Shown here: positions 11,801-25,629 of the stretch, one piece after another
Layout: each line of letters starts with the position of its first letter
Position numbering within the stretch: position 1 is the stretch's first letter
From: Enoplosus armatus
Taxonomy: Eukaryota > Chordata > Actinopteri > Centrarchiformes > Enoplosidae
Direction: 5' to 3'
Length of the DNA: 64,000 nucleotides
NCBI RefSeq assembly: GCF_043641665.1
Contig: NC_092191.1
Span: 15,965,501-16,029,500, forward strand
Program-made: the position numbers and the translations under genes
Notes under the pieces: model-generated
The model's database searches: none
What the model was told of the DNA's origin: nothing
Seen by the model: the letters and a program-made list of their open reading frames with translations, nothing else

Positions 11801-14800
11801 GGACATATCTCAACCACATTATAATAACATTGGAAAGTCACTCAAAAGGTAATAATCCAACAGCCACAAACAGTAAAAGGCTTTCATTATTTTTATTTGT
11901 CATCAGAAGTTTCTTCTTTTTTTTTTGTACTTAAGTGGAGGCCTTTTTGCAGTGCAAAGATTAGATTATGGTTAATACTATTTGGCCGAGTAGGAGTTGA
12001 GCCAAATACCCCCTCCTCTGTCTTAGACCATCTTGACACATGACTTGCATGATCCTGCTCATCCGGCTTCTATTATGGACAATTACACATATAGGCCTGT
12101 CATTGTCTGATCCCAGCTGCTTTTAACAGGAAAAGGCATGGCTCCAATACACCATTTTATAAACAAACAGATTCAAGGATTGTGTGATATTAACTGTGGA
12201 GCCAGGGTCACAGTGATCCTGAAGAGTGCTTACTCAAAGTGTTGCTTTATCTCAGTCTCCTCTGCATATTTGGAGATTCCATTGACAAATAAAGTGCGTT
12301 TCACCTGCATGGAAATGAGGACAGGGAAGGGATTATCAGCAAAATTCAGACTTATGTGTGATCAAGGAGTTCATAAAACAGCCATTTTCTGAATCCATGC
12401 CACCCACCAGGTCATCCTCCTTGTAGTGCATCTTGGAGGTGTGCCGTCTCATGCTGTACACAGTCAGTAACAGGTAGAGAAATGCAAAGGTGGTGTGCAG
12501 CCACAGTAGTGCATTACTGGGAAAACAAAGGGTAAAAAGGATTTAGTGACAGCATTAGAAAGTGATGGCTCAACATAAGGCTTCAAAGTATAGTATACAA
12601 TTTATATAATAAAGTGACAGTAAAAATAAGACTCACTCAGCATCCAAATTTGCTATAGTGGTTCGCCCAAAACTAAAGGCATCGTTTTCTGTAGAAAAAA
12701 TAAAAGAAGCAAGACAATCACTTGTCAATCACCAGGAGTCCTGCCCACTTGCAGCTCACTTTGACTAATGTGGTGCTCCATAGCCAAAGAAAGGGAAGGC
12801 AGTTTTAGAAAAAAAAGCACAGACAGATAAAAGAAGAACAAGTGGTGAGTCAGTATCACCTACTCAAACATTGACAGCAAAACTGAGAAAAAAAACATAT
12901 ATATATATAATATACAAACATATAATTATTCCCTAAATTTCAATGGATCCTCTGGTAGTAAATTTAAATTGACTCACCAAGTAGGTTTCCCGAGAAGTTA
13001 ACGGGTAAAATGATGCCCACAGACAGCACGCCCACTACTACCAACAAGCCAATGATGTGGCGCTGAAAGGACAGGTAATGTACTGCATCCTCACCACACT
13101 TCTCCCTTATCTCTTCATCCCTACAGAGTTGAGAAATGTCATATCTAGTTTAATCAGCTTTCCACCAATTTTCTTTTTTTCCAATACAGTGTTAGTGGAA
13201 TGACTCACTTGATGCGAAAGATGGCAGTTAGCCATGAACAGAAGCCCTAAAAAAAGAAGAGTACAGAGAACTTAAGGTGTTGTACCAGTTATCACATACA
13301 ACACACAGCATATCCTACATGACTGGACACTATATTCTATCCTGTAAGAACAATGGCATACTTACTGTGTCTCTCTGATCAATGTCCACAGAGCTGGAAA
13401 CTGAGGTGAGGCGCTCATAGCGTTCTGGTGTCTCTGACGTCAGGGCAGAGGCCACACTGTATGCAGAAAACACAACGCATAGCATTGTATGATGTTACAC
13501 AACTACCCATCATCACCACGTACCAAAAGGGGATGTTAGTTCTTTGTGTCTCAGGACAGTGGGATTACCATCGGTTTGGAAAAGTTGACAACACAAAACA
13601 AACCCACACACAGGCCCTGAAATGGACTGGAGAGATTGACCCCTGTTTATCCTGTGTGGGCTGGCCACAGGATTTGGGTAAGTAAACCAGTCAACCACAG
13701 GAACAATCTCCGCAGACACATTTCATGCAGCATTAGGAGTCTACCTTACACAGTACACCATCACTGTCAGACGAAAGGTAGCAATAAAAAGTTTGAAGGC
13801 AAAGCTCTACAGAAAAGAACATTCACAGAGGAAACAACAGAAACCCAGCGATCATCAAGAGGCAGACGTATGGAGTTTGTCCAGCAGAGCCACAGTTTGT
13901 CCAGGACATAGGCCAGCATCAAGACCTAATTATACACTGTATAAAATTTGATTGCACTCCCCAGGGAGGTCATCTCAGGTCAATTTATACATAATTGGAA
14001 AATATAAAGAGGACCCGGGCTCTGCTGGAATTCCAACACTGGTTCAGCGTTCAATACTACATGAAGGGATGACGTCACCCAGGGCTCTTAGAGATCTCTA
14101 ATGGAATGAGGAGAGAGCCTGCGGCTGTAATCCACCGTCAGCCCTTCTCTCGCACATTCCTGTGGGAAGTCGGAATGGCTCATCTCAGCTCTAGTAGACA
14201 GGATATACTGTAGGTGCACCATGTTAGGGCCTGTCTATGAACAACAACAGATCAGGGGAGCATTACCTCTCCCTGTAAGCATCCTGTCTCTGCTGCTCAT
14301 GCGGTGCGCTCGCACAGAAGAAGTCCGAGCTTCATAAAGAGGTCAATACACAGATTAGCAAACACAGATCTGATTAGGACAGTGAGAGAGGACAGGGACA
14401 CCCAACAGCAGAAATACAAGAGTGACAAGGAGACGGAGAATAATCATGAGCCTGGCACTGGGAAACGCCTGGAGGAGGAGGGGGAAAAAAACTACACCAT
14501 CAAGTGTGAAAAACAGGCTGAAACCCACAGCGGCCTGGACAGAGTGGACAAGAGTTATGAGTTAGGTTAATTACAGAGAGGGGAAAGGAGAGAAGAAAAA
14601 GGCAGTGAGTCTACGATATGGAGAGATAACATACTATTCCCGATCATCCAGGCGACTGTACCGTTGATCCATTCTTCTGGTGAAAAGAGAAGCAAAACAA
14701 AGCCATTCAGCTTAGTTAAGAGGAAATGGCCCTGTTGGCCAGTAAGTGTGCTGGTTCAGAGAAAAAGTGGTGAGGCATATTACACCACAGGCATACCAAT

Positions 14801-16811
14801 GAAGGTTTCTGTTCATTCTAGTATACATTATCCAGCCGTATAAATGCGTTTATGGCCTATGGTATAACAAGCCTTTCATTCATTTTAGTTGAGTCATGGC
14901 TTATGTAGCTGGAACAACAGACAACATCCAATTCATACTCCATTTTTTATGATTAAACAAGCGTCCTAGTAACGTTACGTTCACTTTTCAGACGTTACAA
15001 GAAGACAGACACATCTCAAGTCAGCAAAGCATAATGAGACAACATTTCCTGTCTGTTACAAAGTGTCCCATGATGCCACCCCCCTCCCATCCTCCCACCA
15101 TGCTGCAACCCCATTCTCTGCTCACATGCAGCTGCAAAAATAGTGAGGCTGCAACATCACACAAACACAGCAGGGGGATGTAGGTGATGGAGCACTGTGT
15201 CATGCACTTTCCAGGGTTCACAGTCAAGAGAGGTCTGCAGCAATGTCTGGTCTCCCTCTCTCCCTAACTTGATCAGTCCTCTTGTTTAAAAGAAGCAATG
15301 GAATCAGTCCCTGTTGACAGGCGCCTCTTTGGCTGCTTCCACAACTATTCTCATTATTCGATCAGTGTGCAGACATCAGTCTAAAATTATCCCAATGTAT
15401 CTGGCAGCATATTATCATATAATAATGGGGAACTACAGTCCATGGATGGATGCATTATATGCAGACAGTGGCTTTAAAGTGGTCTGAGAAAATCGATCTA
15501 AAGGGGTATTTAAATGGACTAATCTAAATGTACTAATCATTTGTGTCTTCTTCCTCCATTTCAGGCTTGTTCCAAAAGCAGCCTGGTCTTTTTATCTCAA
15601 AGTGAAATGACAGAGCATCACAATGTCAGAATGCTTCTGTTAGACTCCACCCTCAGAACAAGAATACTGATTTTTTCATTGTCACCAAATGTCAAATACT
15701 GATAAAATGTATCTTTGGCAGATGACTCAATAAGGGTCACCAGCCACAATGGCTAGTACCTTCTGAGACATATGGATGCAGACAAGGTTGCCATAAGCAC
15801 CCTTTGGTGTTGTGCTTTTGTCCCATTTTGCCCCTGTTGACCACCATACACTTTCTAACTATAAGCAAATCATATCAATGCAATAACAATGGTTCTGTAA
15901 CAAGCAGAGGCATTAGGTGCAGGTTCCTGACTTGCTGCCTGCTGTCTAAACCCTGGCAAACATTACATAGTTATTTCTCCTGTGACTGTGTGTATCTAGC
16001 CTGACATCACATGCAAACTACTTTGTAAGGGAAGGAGTAAAGTTTAAGTTAAAACAAAGTACCAAAAACTGAGTGACATTTCTGAGAAAAATGTGTAATT
16101 AATTATTTTATCTGGCAAAACATATATTCAGCACTTGTTACAAGAAACTGTGATGTTAACATATCAAATTTCAATCATATTTGATATATCAGTGCATGTT
16201 GGCCATAATGTTATTACTTTCCCACGACTTCTAACAAGTCAGCCAAAAAGCCTTGTAACTGGACCTTCCAGTCTGGACCAATGTGTTCCAATTACCTGTC
16301 AGCGTCAGTCACCAGGGCCAGGCGCCCATAGTCCCATGCTACTTTTCTCAAGAAGGAGAACACAAACAGCAGCCCCTAGAAGTACAAAATAAACAGTGGC
16401 TGTCAACACCTCTTGTCCCTTTATTTACATTACAGAGACCTACAGGAAAAAATTTACATAACTGCTTGAAGGTGTTCATATAATTTCTATGTATTTTACC
16501 TCAAACACAGGGGCTTGTACTGATTCATGATGAGGATATATTGTTGAATAATGCAAATGGTACTGTTCAGCTGTAGTAACTGGGCACTCCATTTGACTGA
16601 CAGAAGGACTCACCAAGAAGCACATAAAGTCAAGGGCAAGGACAGTAGGCACCCCACCGAAAGGCAAGCCCTGGAGCACCGTACTACGAATTCGGGCCGA
16701 GTAACAGTAGTCCCTGGAGGTGGAATTGGGTGGCAGCGTCGGGCAGCTCTCTGAATTGGAGCATCCTTGCGCCCCCCAGATGGCCATTATCAATATCAAC
16801 ACTCGTAGCAT
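5855..16811 (-). CDS. tmem63b: TMEM63B, CSC1/OSCA-like mechanosensitive cation channel
   Basis: Multi-pass osmosensitive/mechanosensitive cation channel. Coding exons, 5' to 3': 16811-16614, 16375-16296, 14676-14635, 13456-13366, 13246-13209, 13120-12978, 12688-12637, 12516-12408, 12304-12234, 11717-11637, 11530-11407, 10357-10224, 10117-9980, 9652-9499, 9317-9211, 9080-8994, 8875-8810, 8603-8441, 8144-8039, 7838-7671, 7534-7419, 7305-7231, 6034-5855. All phases agree: 840 aa, against 832 in human TMEM63B. Landmarks in order: [105 protein letters not shown]-terminus [15 protein letters not shown], close to mammalian TMEM63B rather than 63A or 63C. The 42-nt third coding exon is an in-frame cassette. 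A three-codon upstream ORF precedes the start. Confidence 0.96.
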
Positions 16812-16814
16812 TAC

Positions 16815-16826
16815 TCACTGCAGCAT
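16815..16826 (-). promoter_or_regulatory. Upstream ORF (Met-Leu-Gln-stop) before tmem63b start
   Basis: The second transcribed exon (acceptor at 16836, exon from 16835) reads ATG CTG CAG TGA, then GTA, then the main ATG. The tiny ORF ends three bases before the chosen start, so initiation there would force reinitiation or leaky scanning. Whether it is used is unknown. Confidence 0.6.
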
Positions 16827-16835
16827 GTTGACAAC

Positions 16836-19800
16836 CTGTAAAGATGAGACAACAGTGTTATACACCAAGTATGCTGATTACTTCTATTGCATTCTAGCAT
16901 AATTATTCACACTATATGCGTCTATAAAAAGGACAAATTCTGAAGAGTACCTTCCCCCAGTACTTTTATGACGTGTGCTTTCCAGTTATTTCAATCTTCT
17001 TCAAGACTCGACGGTAATGGTAACAATGCAATTTAAGATTTTCTGTCCCCTTCTACTGAGGCTGACTTTTCTGTCTTGTCATTAGTCACATGCTGTTACT
17101 TTTGACCACATGCATGACAACCGAAAGCTCCATGTTTTAAACCGTTATACACTTTCTGTTCCTTGTTTGTGGTCACTATATGTGCCAATGGCACATAGTT
17201 CAACTTTGTTCTGAATTCAAGGAAAATGACTGTTGTAAGTGAATGTATACCTAGGTGTTCAAGTACTGAACAGGTATTCATTACCAACTTCCTATACCTA
17301 TTCCCATTCAGTAGACAGAGAGCAATACTGATATCCCATTGGAGGGATTTAAATCCAATGGTCTCACTTTTTATTTCTGATTCTGTCCCCCCAACACCTG
17401 AAAAATATCTGGGTCTTTAGCTTACAAGATGTTCAACTTTCTTCAGGAGTCACTTTCATTTCGTCATAGGCAGGTAGCATACACTCAGCTTGCCTGAACT
17501 TGTATACACTGCTGCGTACAGTTATGCATTGGGGTTTGATGAGAACAGTGACTCAACCACACAGTATATGTTGAGGTCGGAGGACCAAAACAATGAGCTG
17601 AAAGCTGCAGAGAGCTGCTGAAATGTTTCTCCAACTCCAAAAACTTTCATATTGGCTAATTTAACTCTTAATACAGGTTTACAGGTAATACAGGAGTAGG
17701 GTGTCTAACCCAACAGATGTGGCCTGTTAGGATAAGCCTCACATTGGAAACCCCCAAAAAATAGTGTATGAGGCGTGATAAGTCCTATGAGAAATGGATC
17801 TCAATAATAACATCCTGATCCCAACAGTTAAGCAAGAGCCCCACTAATATTAGTAGTTTACTCCCGACTTTAAAGATTTAGACTGGTTGTAAAATAATCC
17901 CAGACAGTAAATCCAGACAGTCCTTTCTCCTTAAGTGTGAACAGAAGTGATACAAAAAGTATTGTTTGAAGTACCTTCTCCAACCTATAAAACATTGACC
18001 TATTCTGATCTACAGGCTATCACACAAGGTTTCAGATTTCACTCAGCCTGAACAGAGAGAGCTTGGAGAAGCTGCGTAGGTGTTCTGGTGAGTGCTGGTG
18101 AATGTGTTTGCACAGTTGCACTGCTATACTCGTGCCCTTCGACCCACTACTACCAGCAGCATTCACGATGCTGCTCATCTGCCCTAACACTAACTCATTT
18201 ATCCGCTCCCTGGAATGCTGTGACATCACTGGAGAGGGACGCAGCCAGAGCCGAACAATAAACCGATAGAGACTACAGGGTTCAAATGGACCGGTCTCAA
18301 CCGAAGGAGGACACAACATACCCCCCTGTGCCTTCAACAACACTGCTGCACATCCTGGACCCATTACCACAGTTCAGACTGTTTAACATTCAACACCAAC
18401 ATCTTGAAAAGAACTTCAGCACATTTCAAAAACAACTTGTCCTAAAGGTCAAAACAGGTCAAGTATCTTCTTGAGTGACGTTATCAATCTTTAAAACGTA
18501 CACAGTATCTATGTATAAATGTGAGGATTCAGGAATCAAGGAATATAATATTTAAGCAAAAATTTGGTGAGGCATACTGTATTCCACTGTGAGGCCCTCA
18601 GCATCTCACAAGTTTAGCGTAAACTTGTTGTTTTATTGTTGTTGTATATTACAGTTCAAAATTAAAATAGTCTGTGAGAACCACTGTTGAAAAGCATTGC
18701 CTTTATGGCTTATGTTGTTGGAAAATCAAACATAAAAGATCCTAGTGTCTTTGAGTAGGACTGTTGAAGTTCGTTTTGACCCTTTTAGTGTGCAATGGAG
18801 AAGAGCATTCATGGTTAACAAGAGAAAGAGTCAACAGCTCTTTGATTCAACAGTTGATGATTGCATAATATTGATTGCATAATATTATCAGGTCCTGATA
18901 TTTTGTTCACAGCTTGTGTTTTAACCTATGCCTTTAATTTGTTTTCCTGGCCATGTGTCCCTGTTTAATGTGCCCTGTGGGGTTTTCTTATAAAACAATC
19001 AAAGGGTTATGTTTACATTCAGTGTTTCATCATTGAGGTCCACTGAGTGCGTTATACTTCAAATTGTGATTTGTTTACACCCATGTTTACTTGGTTGTAG
19101 TCTTGCATTGCCTTTGCACATTGGCGGACACATGCTAATATCCTCATGCGTGATCCACGCAAAACAGGGACCCATGTCGTCTGTTCAAAGTGCTATCAAA
19201 AGTGTGACACATGCATTTGGACCATGGCTCCAGACAGCAATCAAGTACAATTTACATCAGCATCTCAGCTGAAATAGTGAATGACTTATTAATAAACCCT
19301 AGTACAAACGTTATCCTTCACATTTAACACCAAGTTGATGTTTTCTGAAATCAAATCCACTTTCAACAAGGTTTGTAATCAGCTTCTGTTACTAAAAGCA
19401 CTATATTCAAAATGTAGGCAGCATATGAAATACTAATTTGTCAGTGATAATGATTACGGTCTGATGAAATGAGGGGTGTGTTTTTGTGTATTTTGCAATT
19501 CCTATCTGCTATCTATTGTAATTCTACAAAAAATACTTTTCTATGCCTTTAGTGTAATAGAACATGCAGACAAAAGTCGTACTTAAACTAATTTTGATAT
19601 TATTATCATTTCAATGTAGAACAATTTTTAACAGCACTGTGTGATTACAGCGTGACTCAGCAGGACAGAAATACTGTGCCACCTTTCCACCTGATGCTAG
19701 TTGCTATGGTACCATCAGTCTGGCACACATTCTCAAAATACAAATAAACATAAAGGGGATGAAGGCAGTGGGGGAGAAAATCTCATGCCTGTCCATTTGA

Positions 19801-22374
19801 AACTCAATCTAGAGTGAGTCTGCTGTTTGCTCTACAGCTTAAGCAGACAAAACTATGTGGTTTGTCTAATTGTCTGGGATGTTATTGGGGTTTTTTTAGA
19901 CAAACAATATCAGAACAAAACATCTACCATGCCAACTGAAATGAAAATGTCTCACACAATACAGTGCCTCAAGTCCATGCAGGCAGCTGCATGTTCATTA
20001 CTTGCTAATAATACAGTTGCTTTTTACTGTTAAGTGCACCTCTATTTTAATGTCACTGGCCTCTGAAACTGCACAACACTAATGCTTTCCATCTACAATC
20101 AGCAACAGTACACATATTCATGACCTTCCGCATTTAAATCTACATTGTTTTCTTTACGTGAGTCATTATTCCTTTAATCTTCAGTTAAATATTTGAACAG
20201 GCTTTGTTCAATGCTTAAAAACAGTGGGTTATGAGTTAGGTTAGCCGTTGTCAATAGTTGTAGAGCTTGACATGCTCCACCTTGCTTTTCCAACTAAATA
20301 AAACCAAATTTAACAAAGGAGCCAACAGTAACTTCAATTGGTTTTGTTAAACTCTTATACACTATCCTATAATCCAGATAATTTCTGGAAAACTTCAATG
20401 TAACATGTTATTTATGATTATGTGTTCGGTTTAGTCAAGCCAACCACTCCCTTAAAAAGTAGAAAACTAGTTTGTGCTCCCGGCAGGAAAGCAAAACAAG
20501 AAACAAAGAATTAGTTGACACCATATAAGGAAGGTGCCAACGACTAGCCTATAGGCCATGGGTGGCCTATGTAGACAATAATTATACATTTCCATATACA
20601 TTTGTTCAAATGTAATCAAACTGTATTGCAGGTCAAAGTATTAATACTGTATGTAAACACTGTTCTGAATCCACTATGAGTCTGTTCATCTTGTGAACCT
20701 GCTGTTTTGATTTGATTTTAATACACATGCATTCTGCTTCACAACAATAGCAAATTGGCATGATTTCTCCAACAACGTTGATGGCTGACAATGCAGTTTT
20801 GCACATATTAGCCTTGCTGGTATTAGCCTGTAAATCATTGACACAATTGCTCAGTGCCTGAGCTTTGCTTATCACAGATTATGTCAGAGCCCAGTTTCAT
20901 AATCATGGCACACCATATATGTAAAATTAAGACCACACACAGTAGAAAAAGAGGAAATGAGGGGGGGGAAAGTTAAATGTCTCTTCCCCTGCTGATATAA
21001 TGTCATGAGTACATACTGCACCATATGTACTTAAACTGAAATCTTATAAATTCAACAATAGACAGGAGATCAGAAGCACAACATAGGGTCTTAATCACTG
21101 TTCTATCAATCCAATAACTTATGTTATCTCTGTAAAAGTAGTCTTACTACTGCAATTGAATTTTACCTTCAAAAGACTGAGATGTGTGTTTGATTGTAAA
21201 AGGAAGCCTGAGCTGATTAAAATCTAAAAGACCACAAACAGTTGCAGCTATTCAAACGGTTAATTGTTTTAGTGATTTATATTACTATAAATTCAAGACT
21301 TAGGCAGCTGGTAAGACTAATCAGGCAATTTAAATGTATCACTTTGCATTCAGCATGTGATGGGCATTAACCATTTTTCACATTTATAGATGCAATGATT
21401 GATCAATGCCACTAAAGCAATCCTTGCTTTCAGCATGGTAAAAGGTAGAAACATTATTCATGTAGGAAAAGCACAAATACCCTCAGCATCTTGTAAGGAG
21501 TCAAGCTAGTGAGGCCCTTTGCTTTTTATCTTGCATGAAATTGTCTTGAGCGTAAGTATGTCAGTGATACTTCTTCTTGGAAGGCTTTCCATCAATATTC
21601 ATTAATGTAACTGATCCACAGTATGGCTCATGACCAAAATAAGACTGCTTGCAGCCAGCTCATGTTTATCCCTTTAAAGGCTGTGCACTAGTCATCTGTA
21701 CATGATGAAGCCCATGTCAGTGAATCCAGCACAGTTTAACCGGTCACTGTCTAGAGATTCTCTCAATACAGCACTGCTCAACTACCAGCATGAGATAGCC
21801 GAGATATGTTCTTCTGATGGTTATCTAAAGGTCTGAATCCTACAAATAAATAGGCAGACATTTAAACTATAGCTTGTTTCCTAGAATATCCCAACAACAG
21901 ACAACCAAGGTCCAGCAACAACAGTCTACGAGATAGAACATGATCAGTGACTCAACAACAAACACACAACACCCAAGTGCCTGATGAGGACCAGCAGGCG
22001 AACTTAATCTAGGGAGTGTGGCAAATAATAAGACAATAATGAATGTCACAGTAACCTATTTAAAAACGAAACTCATCATTAACTGCTTTGGATTTGCTAC
22101 TTTTGTTTAATAACGCTAACTTCCATCAGTTATGGAAACTAGCTCACATAAACGTTACCATTGCTGAAGCACGTTAACGTTCGATCAGTTAACGTTAGCC
22201 TTACGCTAACGTTAATAATAACGGGATGTATTTAACATAGTCGTTTATTCTTCTGACAACCATTAAGTTTACCAACGAAGTAGCTAACGGTTAGCTGTCG
22301 CAACTGTAGAGGACACAACACGTTTGTTGAACTACCAATAAATACAGAGTTAATAAATGAGGAAACCAACTTAC
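16836..22374 (-). other. tmem63b intron 1 (5.5 kb), no gene seen
   Basis: Bounded by the acceptor TTTACAG at 16836 and the donor GTAAGT below 22375. Open frames inside are short and unlike any family. The end nearest exon 1 (about 22100-22345) is rich in AACGTTA/GTTAGC motifs. Confidence 0.6.
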
Positions 22375-23090
22375 CTTGCTATGGTACGCAGCAGGGGCAG
22401 AAACTAAAACAATTAGCTAATGCGAGCTAGCAGTCAACAGTAACGTTGACGTTAGCTAATTTAGCCCCTCGATGTAGCAAATAACAGGTGGAGACTAACG
22501 ACTGTCGGCAAATTTCGGCATAAAATTAGATTTCGTTGAACCTCCCTGGCCACGACACATAAACTAACCAGATGGGGAAAGTCGGTCACACGGTCTAGCT
22601 TTTACTCATGATAGTCAAATCTAAGCTGCTCCGCTTGTGTCTGTCAGCCAGTTGAACAACTATCGCTAACCTAACCAGTCCAACTGGGAGGCGACGCTAA
22701 TCAAGTTTAGAGCGTGACGTAAATAGAAGTAGATCATATAGAGAGATGACACATCTTTATACGCCATGATCGCCAAATCTTCGTAGCGTCTTCATTGTGT
22801 AGCTTCTATTCTCTTCTATTTCTATATTGCCCCCGGCGCGCTTGTGTGACGTACAACAAATTAACAAATTATTTTTCGGTTTGTTTCGGTAGTACGCTAC
22901 CCTCTACGAGCACAAACGGTTGATATTTAATAACAATTTTCAAACCAAAGTGCATCTTCTTATTTGCAGTGGGGAATATTTGTTTCTTATATGCTAATCC
23001 ATGTTGTGCTTATCAGCTAGCTCGGCTAAAGGCGGTTGGTCGCGTGTTGGTGACGTTACACTTTTGACATTGGCATGGAGCGTGATAGAG
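22375..23090. promoter_or_regulatory. Shared divergent promoter of tmem63b (-) and mrpl14 (+), with their noncoding first exons
   Basis: The tmem63b noncoding exon 1 ends at 22375 (CAAG then GTAAGTT on the minus strand). A donor-like GAGGG/GTAACG near 23085 would close a noncoding mrpl14 exon 1, matching the acceptor TTTCTAG at 23317-23323. Between them is a GC-richer, TATA-less stretch (CCCCCGGCGCGC at 22830-22841). It carries three TGACGT half-CRE motifs in the same orientation, at 22715, 22847 and 23051. Exact start sites cannot be read from sequence. Confidence 0.6.
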
Positions 23091-23346
23091 GGGTAACGTT
23101 AACAAGATATTCTAATGTTTAACTTTGACGCTTTCTGATACAATTATTCTTGTATTTGTGTTATTATTCGGGGCAAAGAAAATAAACAGATATTATTCTG
23201 CTCCGTTGTTAGGGCCATAGACTGTATCCACCCTCCATGTGATTGTTAGCTAATGCTAGCGATATCATTAGCAAACCCTTTAGCTTATTGGCTGCTAACC
23301 ATGTAAAAATTCTTTCTTTCTAGCTGACACAGTATTCGCTGTAGTT

Positions 23347-25299
23347 ATGGCTCTCTCCCAGCTTTCAAGATCCCTTACTGGGCTCCTCGTAGATACATCG
23401 TCCATAATTCATCAGCGGACTTTTAGGTAAGATATATTTCTGTCAAATTTTAGAGCCCAATATTGTGCCAGTTAAGACTGGACAGCTATGTGGTCTTGGT
23501 AATTTGACAAACTGTATTTAAGTTGTTAAACCAAATAAGATCAAATTAAACCATTTACTGGCACTTTCGCTAATAGCAGTGATTAACGCTGCCTTCCATT
23601 ATAAAGTGTTGTTTGTTTATTGTAACTGCAAATGGATTCTTGACCTTCACTGTGCAAAATCATGCATGAACAGAGTTTGACACTAGAAGGCTGTTTTCAC
23701 ATTCATCTCCTGTAGGGGAAAGGTTTCTCTGTGGTCACTTTAAATCTGAGTTTAAGACGTGGATGTTCTCCTTAATACATCCATGGTATGTACCAGCCTG
23801 ATTTTCACTAACTAGTTTCACTAGTTGGAAATGAATCGTGGTCCAATATGCAACATAAACAAGTGGGATGTAGAAACCTGAAGTCTCCAGTGCATATACA
23901 ATGAACTGTTCAGTGGAGTAGGACACATCTAATTAAAAGTTAAACTTTTTGAATAAAACATACTTTAGTATTTATATATTTTGGGTTATTCAGTGGAGTG
24001 GAGGAAATGTGCTTTTAATCGTTTTTAACTAGTTTATTATAATTGTTATATTGTTGACATAAATTATTAATCGAAGCAGAGTATTTCTATGTCTTCAGAC
24101 ATTTGGGGAGGTTATCTTTAAGAATTATATCCAACATATACCTGCTGAACATCATTTCACACACACTCGTATTAAATGTTAATAAAGAGTGGGGATGTAC
24201 ACCTGCTTTTTTATTGTAGAAATCTGTTAAAGGGAAATTTGCCAATGACAGAATTTGGTTCACTTTGCAATTTCAATTGAAGTGATAATGTCACCAGGTG
24301 TCACTTTTTGTTTGTTACTATATGTTGTCATTGTAAGTTGGTGCTTGGGTTTGTCTATTGATGTTCAAATATCTACTGTGGTGGCTTAAGCTTCTATTTC
24401 ATCAATGTGAATATTAATGTCCCCCTATCCCAGTGAAGTCACCACGGATGATGCTGTCATAGTTTTCTTGAGTTATTTCAGCCGTGGTCTCCGGGCAGAA
24501 CTGTTGGAGGGTTGTGAAAAAATAGGTGGGGTTAGATATTAAAGTTATACAGGTAGATATAACAGTAGTGGGATGTTTCTCTCTGCCCCCATGGCATCTA
24601 ATACAATTTAATTCCCTGATTTAACCTTATAACACAGTTTGTGCTTAGAAAGGCTTACCCCCTTAAATGACTTTACTCACTGTTTGTTGGGCAGCTTAAG
24701 CATTTGTCTCCATATAATATGATCACCACAGATAGTCTCTAAAGTTCCGCTTAGGGAGCAACTTGTTCAAAGTTATCTATCTATCTATTGCTGTAAACGT
24801 TGCCCCATGGAAAAGTTTATGGGGGGGGGTCTCTGGAGGAGAACTGTAATATCATGATGTATGACATTTTAGTAATGGGTTGTGCCACAGCAGGACCCCC
24901 GTAAGTTGAAGATGTACGTTTTGTCTTGTCAGTGTGTCCGCTGTTGCAGCCGCCATTCAGAAAATGACAAGAGTGCGTGTAGTGGACAACAGCTCTCTTG
25001 GAAATACTCCATATCATCGTGCGCCAAGAGTGATCCATGTCTACACCAAGAATGGCGTAGGAAAAGTTGGTGATAGGGTGTTGCTTGCCATCAAAGGACA
25101 GAAGAAGAAAGCACTAATCGTTGGACACAAAATGCCTGGAGAACGCATGAATCCACGCTTTGATTCGAACAATGTTGTTCTGATTGAGGACAATGGGAAC
25201 CCGACAGGAACAAGGATTAAAGTTCCTTTACCCACACATCTCCGTAGAATGGAGGGAGATTACTCTAAAGTCCTAGCAATTGCTAGTTCATTTGTTTAA
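23347..25299 (+). CDS. mrpl14: Mitochondrial large ribosomal subunit protein uL14m (MRPL14)
   Basis: Component of the mitochondrial ribosome large subunit, binding rRNA near the intersubunit face. Two coding exons, 23347-23426 and 24933-25299, join in frame (AG + T = Ser) to give 148 aa; the human protein has 145. The first 27 residues ([12 protein letters not shown]...HQRTF) are Arg/Ser/Leu-rich with no acidic residue before Asp16, as expected of a mitochondrial targeting peptide. The second exon carries the uL14 fold: [65 protein letters not shown] and [13 protein letters not shown] further 5' noncoding exon lies upstream (acceptor before 23324). The 1.5 kb intron 23427-24932 shows no gene. 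The 3' end almost meets calpain A. Confidence 0.96.
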
Positions 25300-25529
25300 T
25301 ACCAGCATCATTCAACTGTGATTTTTGAGCTATATATACTGTATATTTCACATCTGCTGGGGGTATATGAACATTTTGTATGTACGTTCTTGTCTTCAGT
25401 AAACTTTAGAAGGAGCCAACATGCCGTCGCAATTATTGTCTCTCTGCAGTATTCTGTTGTTAACGTATGTAATAGATTCAAGTCATTGTCAACATGTTTG
25501 ACATTTTACAGAGGCCTCTCTATGATTAC

Positions 25530-25535
25530 AATAAA
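25530..25535 (+). terminator. mrpl14 poly(A) signal
   Basis: AATAAA 230 bases past the mrpl14 stop, implying cleavage near 25550. Confidence 0.75.
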
Positions 25536-25629
25536 TATAACCTTTGCCTTAGCATAGGAGTTTTGGGTGCAGTTTGAGCAGCCAAATGTGGGTCAAACTC
25601 ATGTTATCATGAACACAATGAACAAACTA

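Noticed and set aside
23735..23926. 63-codon minus-strand frame in the mrpl14 intron
   Set aside because: The region looks like an interspersed repeat; no splice partners and no known motif.
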